From Polytrichum commune (lineage: Eukaryota > Streptophyta > Polytrichopsida > Polytrichales > Polytrichaceae), in assembly GCA_950295325.1 (NCBI GenBank), contig OX485806.1, forward strand, positions 31,246,001 through 31,310,000: 64,000 nt of DNA, given 5' to 3'. Both the position numbers and the translations under genes were made by a program. Within the stretch, counting starts at the first letter, position 1; the number at the start of each line of letters is the position of its first letter. Shown piece after piece: positions 34,336 through 45,830 of this stretch. The notes beneath the pieces were generated by a model. That model saw only the letters and a list, made by a program, of their open reading frames with translations, was not told the origin of the DNA and did not search any database.

Positions 34336-36788
34336 ACCAAAAGCTTACGTGTTTTTGACTTACATGTTTTTGGTTTGAGCTAACTATGTCAAAAGTGACC
34401 CAACGTACATCAACAACTTGCTTCAAGTGCATTGCCTTGAATCAGTAGCATACCTTGATGTTATTGAAGATTTGAGTTGAGGTATATAATCTAGGTGCTC
34501 GTAGGGTATATTCTTTGGAGCACAAGATGTACCATTTCAATGGATTAAGAAAAGTTATGTGGCATTCCACATGGCAAGTATGGATTATGTTGGCCGGGAT
34601 TGTGCGGAATGTTTTAGGGTGACCATTGAAGGTAGGCTTGACGAAATTTGCAGCAAGACTGGGGGGGACAACCCATATTTTAAAAAATAAATTAAACATA
34701 CATACTCTAATACTATTCATGTTGAATTTAGAATCTGAATGTTGGAGCAACTGTAGAAGGCTACATTATGTGTAACTACTATACAATATTTTCTCTATAT
34801 TGTGCAATAATAATTTTTATTTTTCTAAATTATACCCTATAAACAAAGCTTTCACGCTAAAAACTCGTCGAATTAACGCACACAAACACTAGTACATAAA
34901 CTAAGCTACAAACACTTTCTTTTTCTGTCCTCCATGATGCATTCTGACGTCTAATTAAAACATCATGAGGTATTTTTTACGGTCCCATTCGGGTTTACAC
35001 TAAGGGCTTCTGCCCTTCAAAAGACTTTGGGTTGTAGTCCATGGACTCCTCTAGGGTCTCATCCAAAAAGCAAGGTACCACGGCCACTTAAGAACCAAGG
35101 CCTAATGCATTTGTTGTAAACAAAATTTAAATACCATAAACGGTTTAGCATTGTGGGGTGAATATCACGTGGAGGATTCACGTGAAACAACATACATGCA
35201 GGCCATGGAGATCATATAAGCCCCGACCTACGTGCTATTTCATGACAATTTTTGTTGGATGAATGATAGGTACGCTCATATGCAATAATTCCCTCTCGCC
35301 CAATTTAAAAGGGTAATTTGGTACAACTATAATATGAAGAAACAAGTTTCATGGAGACTCTTACGTGCTCATGTAAAAAGGACCTTTTCCTTGTTGACCC
35401 AAGGAACCCAAGTGTTTTTTTTGTTTACTTCTAATAAGCTACATATACGTATGTATTTAAAGCCATCTTTTTCCCCCCTACCTTAAGTTTGCAATTGCGT
35501 TCTTGTGTACTTCGACTACGAGTCTACTACGGCTGTTTTGGTTTCACACAAGTATCAAACATCAAATGCCTATGAACATGCTTTTCTTTTTGTATGTAGT
35601 ATATTTAATGGCTCCAAAATGTCGATTCTTTCTCCATCATAATTAGAGAATAAATCTCATGCTTATTAATGGCCACACATGTCATGTTAAAAGAGGATGG
35701 TTCTAAGGTGGTGTAAGTTACATCTTTAAGTCATTATATGTAGCTTTAAACACATCATATCACTATAATATTCGTTAATTTGAGACTCTCTCTTGTCTCA
35801 AATTAATATATGGACCACAACAACATGGTCTAATGTTTGGGTCGTCCTACCTAAACCATCTTGATATGAGTTCTTAATTGGGTTCTTGATATGAACACCC
35901 GCTTCAATGTATTTGCATCTTACAACATTCTCCAATATCTGTGTGATTTTATCCATGTTCTTATATTTGTAACTGTCTCAAAATGCCGAAAAAATCCCAA
36001 ATTAACGAAAATAGTGATTCATTAATAAATCTTGATCTTTCTCTCTTGTGAACAATGAATGTCCATTTCAATTTGATATACTACAAGTTTCGATATACGC
36101 ATGGACGAACACATGAATCCCATAATGGTGATGTACGATAGGCCAATGTAGGACCCACGTACCATTCACTACCTTAATGTAGCCAATCAACTTAAAAGTG
36201 ATGCCGACGTTGCTTCATAAGGAAGGAGCCGGAGGTGGGTCGGAGTCACAATAACTCAAATCAAATCTCAATTTTAATTTGGTCCAATTGAAACCTTGTA
36301 TCTTTTAGAGGCACCCACTAGTATCATTGTTATTATTTGGTCCCCTATTTAATATGTCCCATTGTCAACACATGTGAATTCTAAATATCCCATTTATAGT
36401 TTACAAACTAAAACAACATCATTTGCATATTATGGGGTCTCGAGGGTGATGAATTTAGAACCCCCTATATGAATGTGATAGGGTCATACGTTTCTCAATT
36501 TTCAAGTTAAGGGGTTGTTTACAATGTTGGATGAGCCTTGACACAAAGTGAAGGTTAAACCCCAAGAATAACAACAAGCAAACACTACTACTACTACTAA
36601 TAATAATAATAAAAGAACACAATCACTTTATTAGCAAAAGGCCACCAATGTGGATGTACTTGCCTAAAAGTTGTATTGGGAGCTAAGTTTAAATCATCAT
36701 AATGCCACCGTTTGTGCTTGAGCTACAACTCCCACTACCTCTAAACCAACACCGGTTGAACCCGAATTCTATATCTCACTCGAAGTGC
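34336..36788. other. intergenic, no gene seen
   Basis: No recognised gene. 35215-35330 resembles one end of MITE family 5 (TTGGATGAATGATAGGTACG...AATAATTCCCTCTC). Trinucleotide (ACT)/(AAT) runs lie at 36583-36612. Confidence 0.5.
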
Positions 36789-38050
36789 TACACTAAATAT
36801 TGTAGTTAGTGTCACCAATTCTATTTGTCTTGCTTAATGCTAATCGTAAACGGCCCGTGTAGTACCACCAACACTTAATGTAAACCTAACACTATTTGTC
36901 ACTCCTTGTAAAAATAAATTAAAAAATGGCCGGTATAGATCTACAATGTTGCAATTACTTATCACTTAATAAGTGATTTTCCATTCAAATTTCAATAATT
37001 CATAACAATATTTCATCACATTAATTTTAGGATGCAAAGAAAAGAAAAGAAAAAATAACGCATGTATCTGGGTACATGCGTGAATGTGAGCATGTTGGCC
37101 TAAGGTTGATCACGGTTGTATGTGATGCAACCTAAGGTGCTATGCCTCCTTTGGGAGGTGGGTTCTGATGGTGTACTAGTTATCCCAATTCATTGAGGGG
37201 GGGTGTTTGTTTATTATCAAGCTTTCTTTTGTTTAGGACAAGGTATGTAAGGTATTTGATGGCGTTCTGGTGTATATTTTTCATGAGGGTTTTCATGTTT
37301 AATTTTGGGATTTTGAGATTGGCAAGTTTCTTAATGGAATGTTCGTACATAGCCCTTCTTAATCCAGTTGTGATGGTAATGAGGGGGTTGGTTTTCCATC
37401 CATAATTTTGTATGGTGTTAATTAGTGGGTCATATTTGGTACGCTTATGTGTGATGGCAATATGTGAATTCAATGAGTTGGATTGTGAGTATAAGAGAGG
37501 GTGATATTGGTGTTTGTGTTTGGTTCGGGGCTCCTATTATGCATAAGATGTTCGGTCTTAATTTGGCTTGGCATTGGCATTGGCATTGGCATGTGGTTTG
37601 TGAACATGTGCATTTGAAGAGCCAATCCGAGATAGTTTGTTATGGTGGTTTGTTGTTAAGAATGCTTGCATTGGTCAGTGTGAAGAACCAGGTGTTTTTG
37701 TTGGCTTGTAGTGTTTGGGCAATGAGATGCACCACTTTGTTGTGTCATGCAATTTTTAGGCCCTTTAAGTATGGTTCTTCGCATGTTGATAAGAGGTGAG
37801 GCCATGTGTCTCTGTCATTGTTATGGCACAGTGTGCAGTTGGGGTTTTGATGTGTGAGGGATCAAAAATGTTAGAATACATAATATAATAAACTTTGTCT
37901 CAATAATTGGCATCGAGGATCTCATCATCTAAACCTCAATCAATCACCCATGGCATGACTTGTAAACTTATTCACAAGAAACATCATTAGAGAAGTTACT
38001 CACAATGACATAAAACACCACATGAAACTATACACAACATTTAGTGTAGT
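36789..38050. mobile_element. MITE family 6, copy 3, split by a LINE fragment
   Basis: 36789-37022 matches the first half of the family (CTACACTAAAT...CACCAATTCT, GTTGCAATTACT, TTTCATCACA). 37960-38050 matches its far end (TTATTCACAAGAA, GTTACTCACAATGACA, TTTAGTGTAG). About 930 bp of other DNA, mostly a LINE fragment, lies between. The host half is the most diverged of the family. Confidence 0.6.
37183..37860 (-). pseudogene. 5'-truncated R2-type LINE fragment (restriction-like endonuclease region)
   Basis: Read on the minus strand from 37858: CTLC, nine residues, His, four residues, Cys (a C-x2-C-x9-H-x4-C zinc motif), then HNKVVHLIAQ, then KLRPNILCI, IQLIEFTYC and THKRTKYDPL...GWKTNPL. This is the order of the RHNxxV, RPD, (I)ELT, K.KY.xL and GW segments in the C-terminal endonuclease-like domain of R2-type non-LTR elements. 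The catalytic-type Asp of RPD is Asn here. Two in-frame stops and one frameshift separate the parts. The 3' flank ends in an AAAGAAAAG-type tract near 37040. Assignment is by motif order only. Confidence 0.5.
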
Positions 38051-39822
38051 AGTACTTCACATTTGGGTTAACGTGTTATAGATGTTGAAACATGCGAGTC
38101 GAAATTCAAACCCCGTAGGGCTAGCTAGCTAGGCACGCCTCACTCATGCCCATATACTTAGAGGTACTTTGAGGTTTCATGTGGAAGGCGAGGGTACATA
38201 ATTAGTTTCGCACAACTCCATTATTACGTTTTATCCGCACTTGAAGGATCCGCCCCGTGGGAGCCTTGAAAGCCCCGTCCTCAACCCCAAAGCCCCTTCT
38301 CCCTTCCCAAAAGCCATTGAAGCCCCCCCCCCCCCCATCATGTTGGTTAATTGTGCCCTTCCCAATATCGCATTTAAAATTTGGTCAATGGGGGGGGGGG
38401 GGGGTAGTAAAAGCCCCCCGAGCCCATTTTATTGGCTCTTGTGAAATTTATTACGGAGCTACCTACATCGCAAGGGTAGTAGGGTCACCTCCAACCCCCC
38501 TTCATTTCAAATTCTCAAAGAGAGCCAAAATGATGACTATCATTGGAGTGATGAAGGGCACATGTGGATGATGTTGTGAAATTTCCATCCAAATAAGGGA
38601 TGTGGACATCCAAATTTTGGCCATACAAAAGGGGTGGGTTGCCACCATTGTCGATTTATTGCCCAAATAAAAAAATACAAATGTCGGAAAATAAGGTAGG
38701 AGATTATTTACAAACATATGTGGGTTTCCTATAAGTATATAACTTCATATATGCGTAGGTATATTTATATTTATGTGATTTTGTTGGTCAACCTAACTTT
38801 ATGGACATATCCATCGATCGATCCATTTTTTAAATACTTGACAAGAGATACTTGAAATTTCGATGTTTTAAAATATCAAATGTTGGAATATGATGAAAAT
38901 TATATATATATATATATATATGATGAGTCTATGTAAAATTATGATTTAAGTAAATATGGAAAAAGGCTTGTCTATAATTTATAATGCATACGAGAATATT
39001 TATTGCACAATTGAGACATGCACATTGCACAACAAATTATTTAAGGGAAAAACTAAACAATTTGATGATAATCTCAGAAGCATTATGATTGAATATTCCC
39101 TCTAGATGTGTAGTTTTTCACATATGACATACATGTGCACGCAGCAAACATGTGCCAAGAAGAGATGTAGTCCACCTCCAACGGTAGTTGTTGTCATTTC
39201 TATTATAAGGTCCATTAGTAGAAGTGCACACATAGAATTTCAGAACTTATGAACAAGTCTAAATTTACTTAATACATAGTTGTAATCATGTAATAGATAA
39301 TGTTAATACATAAGTCATTGTTGTTTTTATTTTTTTATTAAAATTCGTAATTTTATTGGCGGGTCCACCTATACAACCCAAGCGGCTTATATTCCTAGAC
39401 TAGGCCTTGGTCCAATTCTACTCAAACATGGTTTTCATTTTCTAGTCTTTATTTTGGGTCCAGATGTAAATTGAACCATGGCAAGAAAATTTGTAAAAGA
39501 AGGTGGAAAAAAATATAGAGAATCTACTCAAACACGAATGATTTTCCATTTATCTTTAAAGAAGCAAACCCAAGACACCTCTCATTGAGCTTTACTTTTT
39601 GGACTCAAGAGTAGGCTAAAGCTTGAAGGTTGGTTTCTCAAACCAAGAGGAATTTGTGTTTGGGTTAGGACCACTGGAGTTGGGCAGGAAAATGATTAGT
39701 GCCACTTCATTTTCTTGTATGTTGGACCCAATCCTTAGTACGATCTCCTTGGGTGAAAATTTCCGCTTTCTATCAATATGATCGCTTGTTTTTGGAGTTT
39801 TTGTAAACATACCTCAAATCAA
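38051..39822. other. intergenic, no gene seen
   Basis: Holds runs of 14 C (38323-38336) and 15 G (38390-38404) in opposite sense 53 bp apart, and (TA)11 at 38899-38921. No recognised gene. Confidence 0.55.
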
Positions 39823-40635
39823 TCAAGAACAACCACAAGATCACACCATGTAACCAGTTGGACTTGGCAACACTAGGATCTTGACCGCTTATCACCCCAA
39901 AGAACCTCCCCGGACATTTGCGAGTCCGAAAGGTGAACATTGTGGATTATATAAGGGACATCATTTTCAACTGCACTATAAGAACAAAAGTGACATAATC
40001 TATCATCTCCAGAGACATGGAGACCTGACCAACGAAAACTGAAACAATGAACGGGGGAGAACCGGCCGCTAGTTACAAATGAACCGGTTGAGTTTGAGAA
40101 ACAACCGGTCGACGATCAAGACTTTTGGGAGCGTTCCCGATCATTTTCAAGGAATACCGCAAAACGTTCAAGAACAACCACAAGATCACAAGCATGTAAC
40201 CGACTATGCACCCAACAAAACCTCCCCGGACATTGGCGAGTCCGAGAGGTAAATAGTGTGGATTATACGTGGGACACTCCAACATAAAGTATGCATCATT
40301 TTCAACTGCACTATAAGAACAAAAGTGGCATACTCAATCATCTCCAAAGATAGGGACACTTGACCAATGAAGACCGAAACAATGAACGGAGGAGAACCGA
40401 CCGCTAGTTATTATAAATGAACCCGTTGGCTTTGAGAAACAACCGGTCGACGTTCAAGACTTTTAGGAGCATTCCCGATCATTTTCAAGGAATAGCACAA
40501 AACAATCAAGAACAACCACAAGATCACAAGCATGTAACCAACCGGTTGCGCTTGGGAACCCTAGGATCTCGACCAATTATGCACCCAACAAAACCTCCCC
40601 GGACATTGGCGAGTCCGATGGTAAATAGTGTGGAG
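39823..40635. repeat. tandem duplication, ~340-bp unit, 2.3 copies
   Basis: The landmark TCAAGAACAACCACAAGATC starts at 39823, 40168 and 40506 (spacing 345 and 338). Each unit holds CCTCCCCGGACATT, CATTTTCAACTGCACTATAA, GGAGAACCG, and GAAACAACCGGTCGACG. Differences are scattered. A diverged relative lies at 52680-52860. Non-coding. Confidence 0.88.
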
Positions 40636-41340
40636 AGTTGGTGGGGGGGGGTGTAGTGGGGTCTTTGGCAGCAAGGTTGGCACCACACGGTTTTTTACAG
40701 TTGGGTTTTTCGTATTTTAAAAAGAAAAGAAAAGAAGAAAAACCCCAATCATCCAAGGTCCAGCAGCATCCGGTTTTATTCGGTTTTATTGCAGATGATT
40801 TGAGATTATAAGGCAGAGGGCCCAATGTTCGCCAATGGTGGTGTTGAATGCCAAGTGCCAAGTGCCAAGTGCTGGGATAAACCCATGGTTTTATTTGCAG
40901 AAACTGGGTTTTTTTTTTTTTTTGCATTAAAACCAAAAACCCAATGCATCGGCCAGAAAAAGTTGGGTTTTCCCCACCCTTGTTTGGCGGTAGGGCGTGG
41001 ACCCGCCCGACCGGAGCTGAGGGGGGTGGGGACTAGGCGGGCTTTGTTTGGTCAGACCCATCATGCCCTCACTGACACCGGTTGGGACCCATCAGCGCCT
41101 GACACCTGTCAGAGGGGGCCTCATGAGTTGGTCCCCTTGCAGGCTGTGGGCCTCTTCCCCACCAAACTGATGGCCCGGCAGCTTTCGCCGGTTCATGGCA
41201 CTGCCTGTCCATTCTTGCCGGTTCTTGCTGTTTAGCTCGACCGGTGGTCCATTGGGAGCCCGACCAACTTTGCAAGAAGAATCTCTTGTGCACGTGGGGC
41301 CGCTCGTGTTTTTTTTTTTTGGTTTTTTTTTTTGGTTGTT
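40636..41340. other. GC-rich island with T tracts, no gene recognised
   Basis: 40970-41310 is much richer in GC than its surroundings. The word TTGGGTTTTT appears on both sides of poly-T runs near 40905-40925 and 41310-41334. GCCAAGT is tandemly repeated at 40850-40873. Open frames on both strands are explained by the GC content. It could be a diverged retrotransposon end or an unmethylated island. Confidence 0.35.
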
Positions 41341-42987
41341 TGTCGAAGCTATGCCGAGTATACCATTTAGTGTGCGTGGTATTGTTTCATGAAATACACG
41401 TTATTTTGCCAAATTTCAAAGTTACTGAGGGCTGAATTTTTCTTCTTCTTCTGAGTGACACTACATGCATGAATACATGCTCGTTTACTATACATTTCAA
41501 TGTAATTAGTGTGTGGTTTCTCAAGGTGCTCTGAAGCTTGAGGTCGCAACTCTGAGAGCCTTTCTCAAGGATGTTGCAACAACAACAACAACAATAATTC
41601 CAGGTGTTGTAAAAATGGTACGGTAGCATTGCTACTCAACGAAAGTTGGATTTTTGTTTTTGGCAGAAACACTTTGGGCTCGACCTAAACCCTAAACCCT
41701 TTAGTTGCCATCGATTGAAATGAACATTGATGTTGAAACCAAAAGAGTGGGGAAGACAAAGGGACGGTAGTGCAATAGGTCGCCCCTAAAGGCCCAAGCA
41801 AAATCTCCGCAAAAATGACTTTGAAGAGTTTGTCCCAATTCATCCTCTTCTCAAAATGAATAATTATCTCTAGTGGTGGATACGGCCATACAGATGGTGT
41901 CTTTGTAAAGTTAGAATTGTAAAGTCCAAACCTTGACTACGTGAACCTTTGAACGTATCCATAGAGTTCTTGGCCTAATACCCCTTGAACAATATGGTCA
42001 AAGTATCAAATGTAGCTTGAAGTTGTAGAGATTGAACCCATAGCACATATTGAATTTGGTGTGAGATGAAATATTGATCAAAATGTGATAAAACGTGATA
42101 AAAGGTATATACTTGCCAACATATGAGATGAATTAGAGTGCCTCTTCGTGTGCATGGCATTGCTCCGATCGAAAGCCATGTGGATTCTTTTAAATGACAA
42201 CAACCGGACCAACTTGATCGCTCATTGTCCCTTCCCTACTAGGCTTGCCAAGCCCTTTTGTACCCACAACTTTCAAGATGGCTAGTTGACCCGGTTAACC
42301 CCCCCACACACAATGATTGGGTTGTCTATTGGATAACACTGACATAGCTTGTTGGAGAATGGAACCCACACCACTTGTAAGGTGGAGATGAGTCGCAACC
42401 ACTCAAGAGTTTGACTTGATGCTTTGGAGCACCAACTAATGATAGCTTCTAGCAGTACAAATGAACCCCAAACAATGTAAAAAAAAACAGACATGTTCAA
42501 CTACCAGTACCTCTTGTTGAATTGGTGTAAACTAGGACATTGTATTATACATATATGATGGAACAAAGGAGGTAAAAAACCGTACATTGCATCACGGATT
42601 ACCGTGATCAGTGTTAGGCCAACGGGCTCGAATTCACGCCGGTATACTAATGCGGGCGTTATTTTTTCTTTTCTTTTTCTATATGGTGGAAGCACATGAG
42701 ATTGATCCAATCGTGATATGTTGTTAGGGGTTAGCCAATAAGGGTTGTTTTACACACACGACCTAGGGTTGTGAGGAAAACAAAGTTTAGGAGTTCACAT
42801 GATCATGGTCATTGGTTTATGACCTAGAAAAGTCCACGTCACTTTAAGGCAAGCTTAGTCACGAGACATAGTGTAAAGTGAACTTCGATTGGGACATAGT
42901 GTCTTTGATCGAAATCAAAAAGGAAATACCATGCGGAAAACACTAAACCGTATTAGATGAGTGAAATGAGATGCTTCTACAAACTAG
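41341..42987. other. intergenic, no gene seen
   Basis: A (CAA)n run lies at 41576-41594 and a doubled telomere-like AAACCCTAAACCCT at 41687-41700. No recognised gene. Confidence 0.5.
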
Positions 42988-43260
42988 TTTCCTTTGACAT
43001 GGTCGCCTTATTTTTTTTTGTTGAGACAACCTAATTGGGTTCTCTTGCCACAATATCCTGGTGACCACCAAACATTACCCAAGTATGCACATGTAGAATT
43101 TCACGTCACTTTCTCACCCTTTTTTTTTGACATCCATTTTTTTCACTCACTCATGTTTGCTTTTATTTTTGGTGATCTTGTGTAAAACAAAGCAGGACTG
43201 CCACTTGTTTCTTAACCAATGAGAGATTTTAGAAAGTGATGGTCATGATCAATGGTCTAT
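42988..43260. repeat. dispersed repeat R9, copy 1
   Basis: TTGAGACAACCTAATTGGGT, CTTGCCACAATATCC, GTGACCACCAAACATTA and the end TAGAAAGTGATGGTCATG are the reverse complement of 61990-62235. About 260 bp, non-coding. Confidence 0.65.
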
Positions 43261-45185
43261 GTCCAAAGGCGAGGCATCTCTCATCTTACTCCAACCACAC
43301 GTTAATATCAACTCTCTTTATCCAAAGTAATGTCAGGCTTGAATTCTATCAATGCCAAAACCTTAGTATAGGTCACTTTCAGACAACACTATGGGATTTG
43401 TGGTTCCTTGTCATTGGTTCTCTCTATGAGATGGGTTTGAAATCTATGAATAAATAAAAGTAACATCGGAGTTTTACTTGTACTCTGACGTGAATGGGAG
43501 CTTGTTCCTCTCTACCGAGTTCTTGAAATCTATGAATATAAATTAGAAAGTGAATATTGTAAAAGATCATAAAACCAAATATTAAAGAAAACCAATGGTA
43601 AGGACTTGCAATCCCATAATGCAAATTTGATGTTCACATGAGGCAACATCTTGAATCCTTGTTGGAAAAAAATCCAACTCTCTTGTAACTTCAAAGGCAT
43701 GAGAGTCGTGAAATACCCGGACACTGCTATCCTAGGTTTACCTTGGGGTATTAAAATAAAAGCACACAAAGGGTGCTAAAAGAATCCCCATATATAGGCG
43801 CATGATATACTAAACGAACGGGAAGCAAGATTCTTCAATTAGTGTGGTCACAAGGATAAAATAAGAATTCCAAGTGGTCGACTTTAATTTTGTCATGATT
43901 TTGATATAAGATGGAGAAGTCATACACTAGATGTAGTGGTAATGAAATGAAATTAGCTTTCAAGATTCAAAATTGTTGTAGAGGGCTTTCTATTCCCCTC
44001 AAAATTTGCCACGTGTCATGTTTACATTCGCCATGACCCACTCGTATCCTACTTGAAAACTACATTCCGACACATGCAAAGATGAAATAGGGAGCCCTCG
44101 ACACGTAGTCTGCTTTAGGTCTTCTGAGATGAATCAACCACAAACCTTTAGGGAATCAAGTGTTTATGTTGGATGAATGAGAAATATGCTCGTATACGAC
44201 AATTCTCTCTCTCTCTCTCCCTCCCTCCATCCAGAAGTTAGACCCAAAATGGGTATTATTTCTTGACACCCCTTGGTGATTGTACCTTGATTACCTTCTA
44301 CAATAGAGCGCGTTCAAGTTGTTACCCCAAACAAATCACAAAACAAAACAAGATTAAGTTCAAAAAAAATTACGTGAAATTCGATGTGTGCGTATTTCTC
44401 TCGAGTGCGGTGTTGGCCATGCATGTCGAATGCGATCTTGTCCACTAAGTTTGAGTAGATTCAAATCCACTAACAAAGATAAAATTGATGGAAAACTTGA
44501 AGTGGGATTCGGACTTGTGACAAACAATAATTGAGGGTTTTGGGAAGGAACTTGGCCCCCACACACACACACACCACGGGCAAAGGAAGGAGGAGGGGGG
44601 GGGGGGGGGTAACATGGTCCTTTAAATGGGCCATGGCAGTGTGTCAGAATAAGTGGCAACTTTTATGGGGACAATATTATTGAGCCTACTATTGGTTCAC
44701 ATGGGGGCCTGAAAGCCTATGTTTTGTTTGTAGGCGAACGTACGATTTTATACACAACTAGCTAGGAAGTTTACCGTAAACACACACTCGGGAGAGAGAG
44801 AGAGAGAGAGGGAAGGGAATGGCTAGGGATTCGTGGTGTCTATGTCAACTCATTCATTACGAGGATGAAAACGTACGAAATTGTATTCTAATTTGTGAAT
44901 GCATGTTTTAAGCTAATTGGATTCATTGTGAGGATGAAAACGCACTAAATTATATTTTAACTTGTGAATGCCTATTTTAAGCTAATTAGAGCCTAGAAAT
45001 AGTGTCAAAGACTTCAAAATAGTCTAGTGAGTCAAATTGGGACGAACCGGCCCTCAATCTTATAGGTTTCTTCTTCTTCTACCGTTTCTTTCTTTCTTTT
45101 TTCCATTCTTTCTTTCTTTCATTTCCCACTGGTGTCCTTTCATCCACAATGGATGAGTTTACGTAGACGTCATGAATTCCAAGCC
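43261..45185. other. intergenic with simple repeats
   Basis: G15 at 44595-44609, (AC)n at 44560-44573, (GA)n at 44793-44810, and a 69-bp direct duplication at 44852-44990 (ATTCATTACGAGGATGAAAA / ATTCATTGTGAGGATGAAAA). No recognised gene. Confidence 0.55.
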
Positions 45186-45430
45186 AGAGGGAATTATTGT
45201 ATATGAGAGTGCCTCTCATCCGTCCAATATTTTTTTTTCATTTTTAAAACATTATTCTCTATAGTTTTGTTGCTAATTCAGTTCAAGGGGCCTTGAGTCG
45301 ACTAGCTTATGGTCTTTGAAGCTATTTCCCGTGTCAATCAACCAAAGAAAGTAGCTATTGGGCTGCATATTGGTTCGGGGCTTTCATGTTGGATGAATGA
45401 GAGGTACACTTGTATACAATAACTTCCTCT
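45186..45430. mobile_element. MITE family 5, copy 1 (~245 bp)
   Basis: Starts AGAGGGAATTATTGTATATG and ends with its inverse GTATACAATAACTTCCTCT. The pairing reaches about 45 bp on each side (CCTCTCATCCGTCCAAT / TTGGATGAATGAGAGG). A second copy is at 54661-54897. Non-coding. Confidence 0.8.
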
Positions 45431-45830
45431 CTCTCCCCAAAATTGAAAGGATGGGAGTGATGGGTTTGGTGCATTGGTACTAGACCGGTATAAAATATAT
45501 GGCATGCAGGTGTTAAGTGGCTCCGTCTACCATTTGTCAAATTTATGTCTTCAAGTTTGTGTTGTGTTTGCATTGTGTGGTGGTTTGTTGTTGTTGAATG
45601 TGCAACATGTTGGTTTCTAGTTGCATATATATATCGCGCGCAAGAGAGAGAATTTCATTCCCACTTTGCTCACTCTATTTTGAAGCAAAATTTGGGTGAC
45701 GAAATAGTAGAAGAATTCATTCCTAGACTATGGGTGGTTCCCAACATTCTCATTGGGAGGAATGAAGAGGTATTCTTGCATCTAATAGTTACCCTTCCAT
45801 CCAATTGAGTACTAGGATAAAGATTTTTCT
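45431..45830. other. intergenic, no gene seen
   Basis: Nothing recognised; the frame 45545-45808 begins with Cys/Val-rich low-complexity sequence. Confidence 0.45.

Noticed and set aside
40825-41293. 136- and 74-codon frames in the GC-rich island
   Set aside because: Overlapping frames on both strands with no domain; GC content alone lengthens frames here.
41687-41700. Telomere-like AAACCCTAAACCCT
   Set aside because: Only two units; such motifs are common in plant DNA. Not an interstitial telomere.
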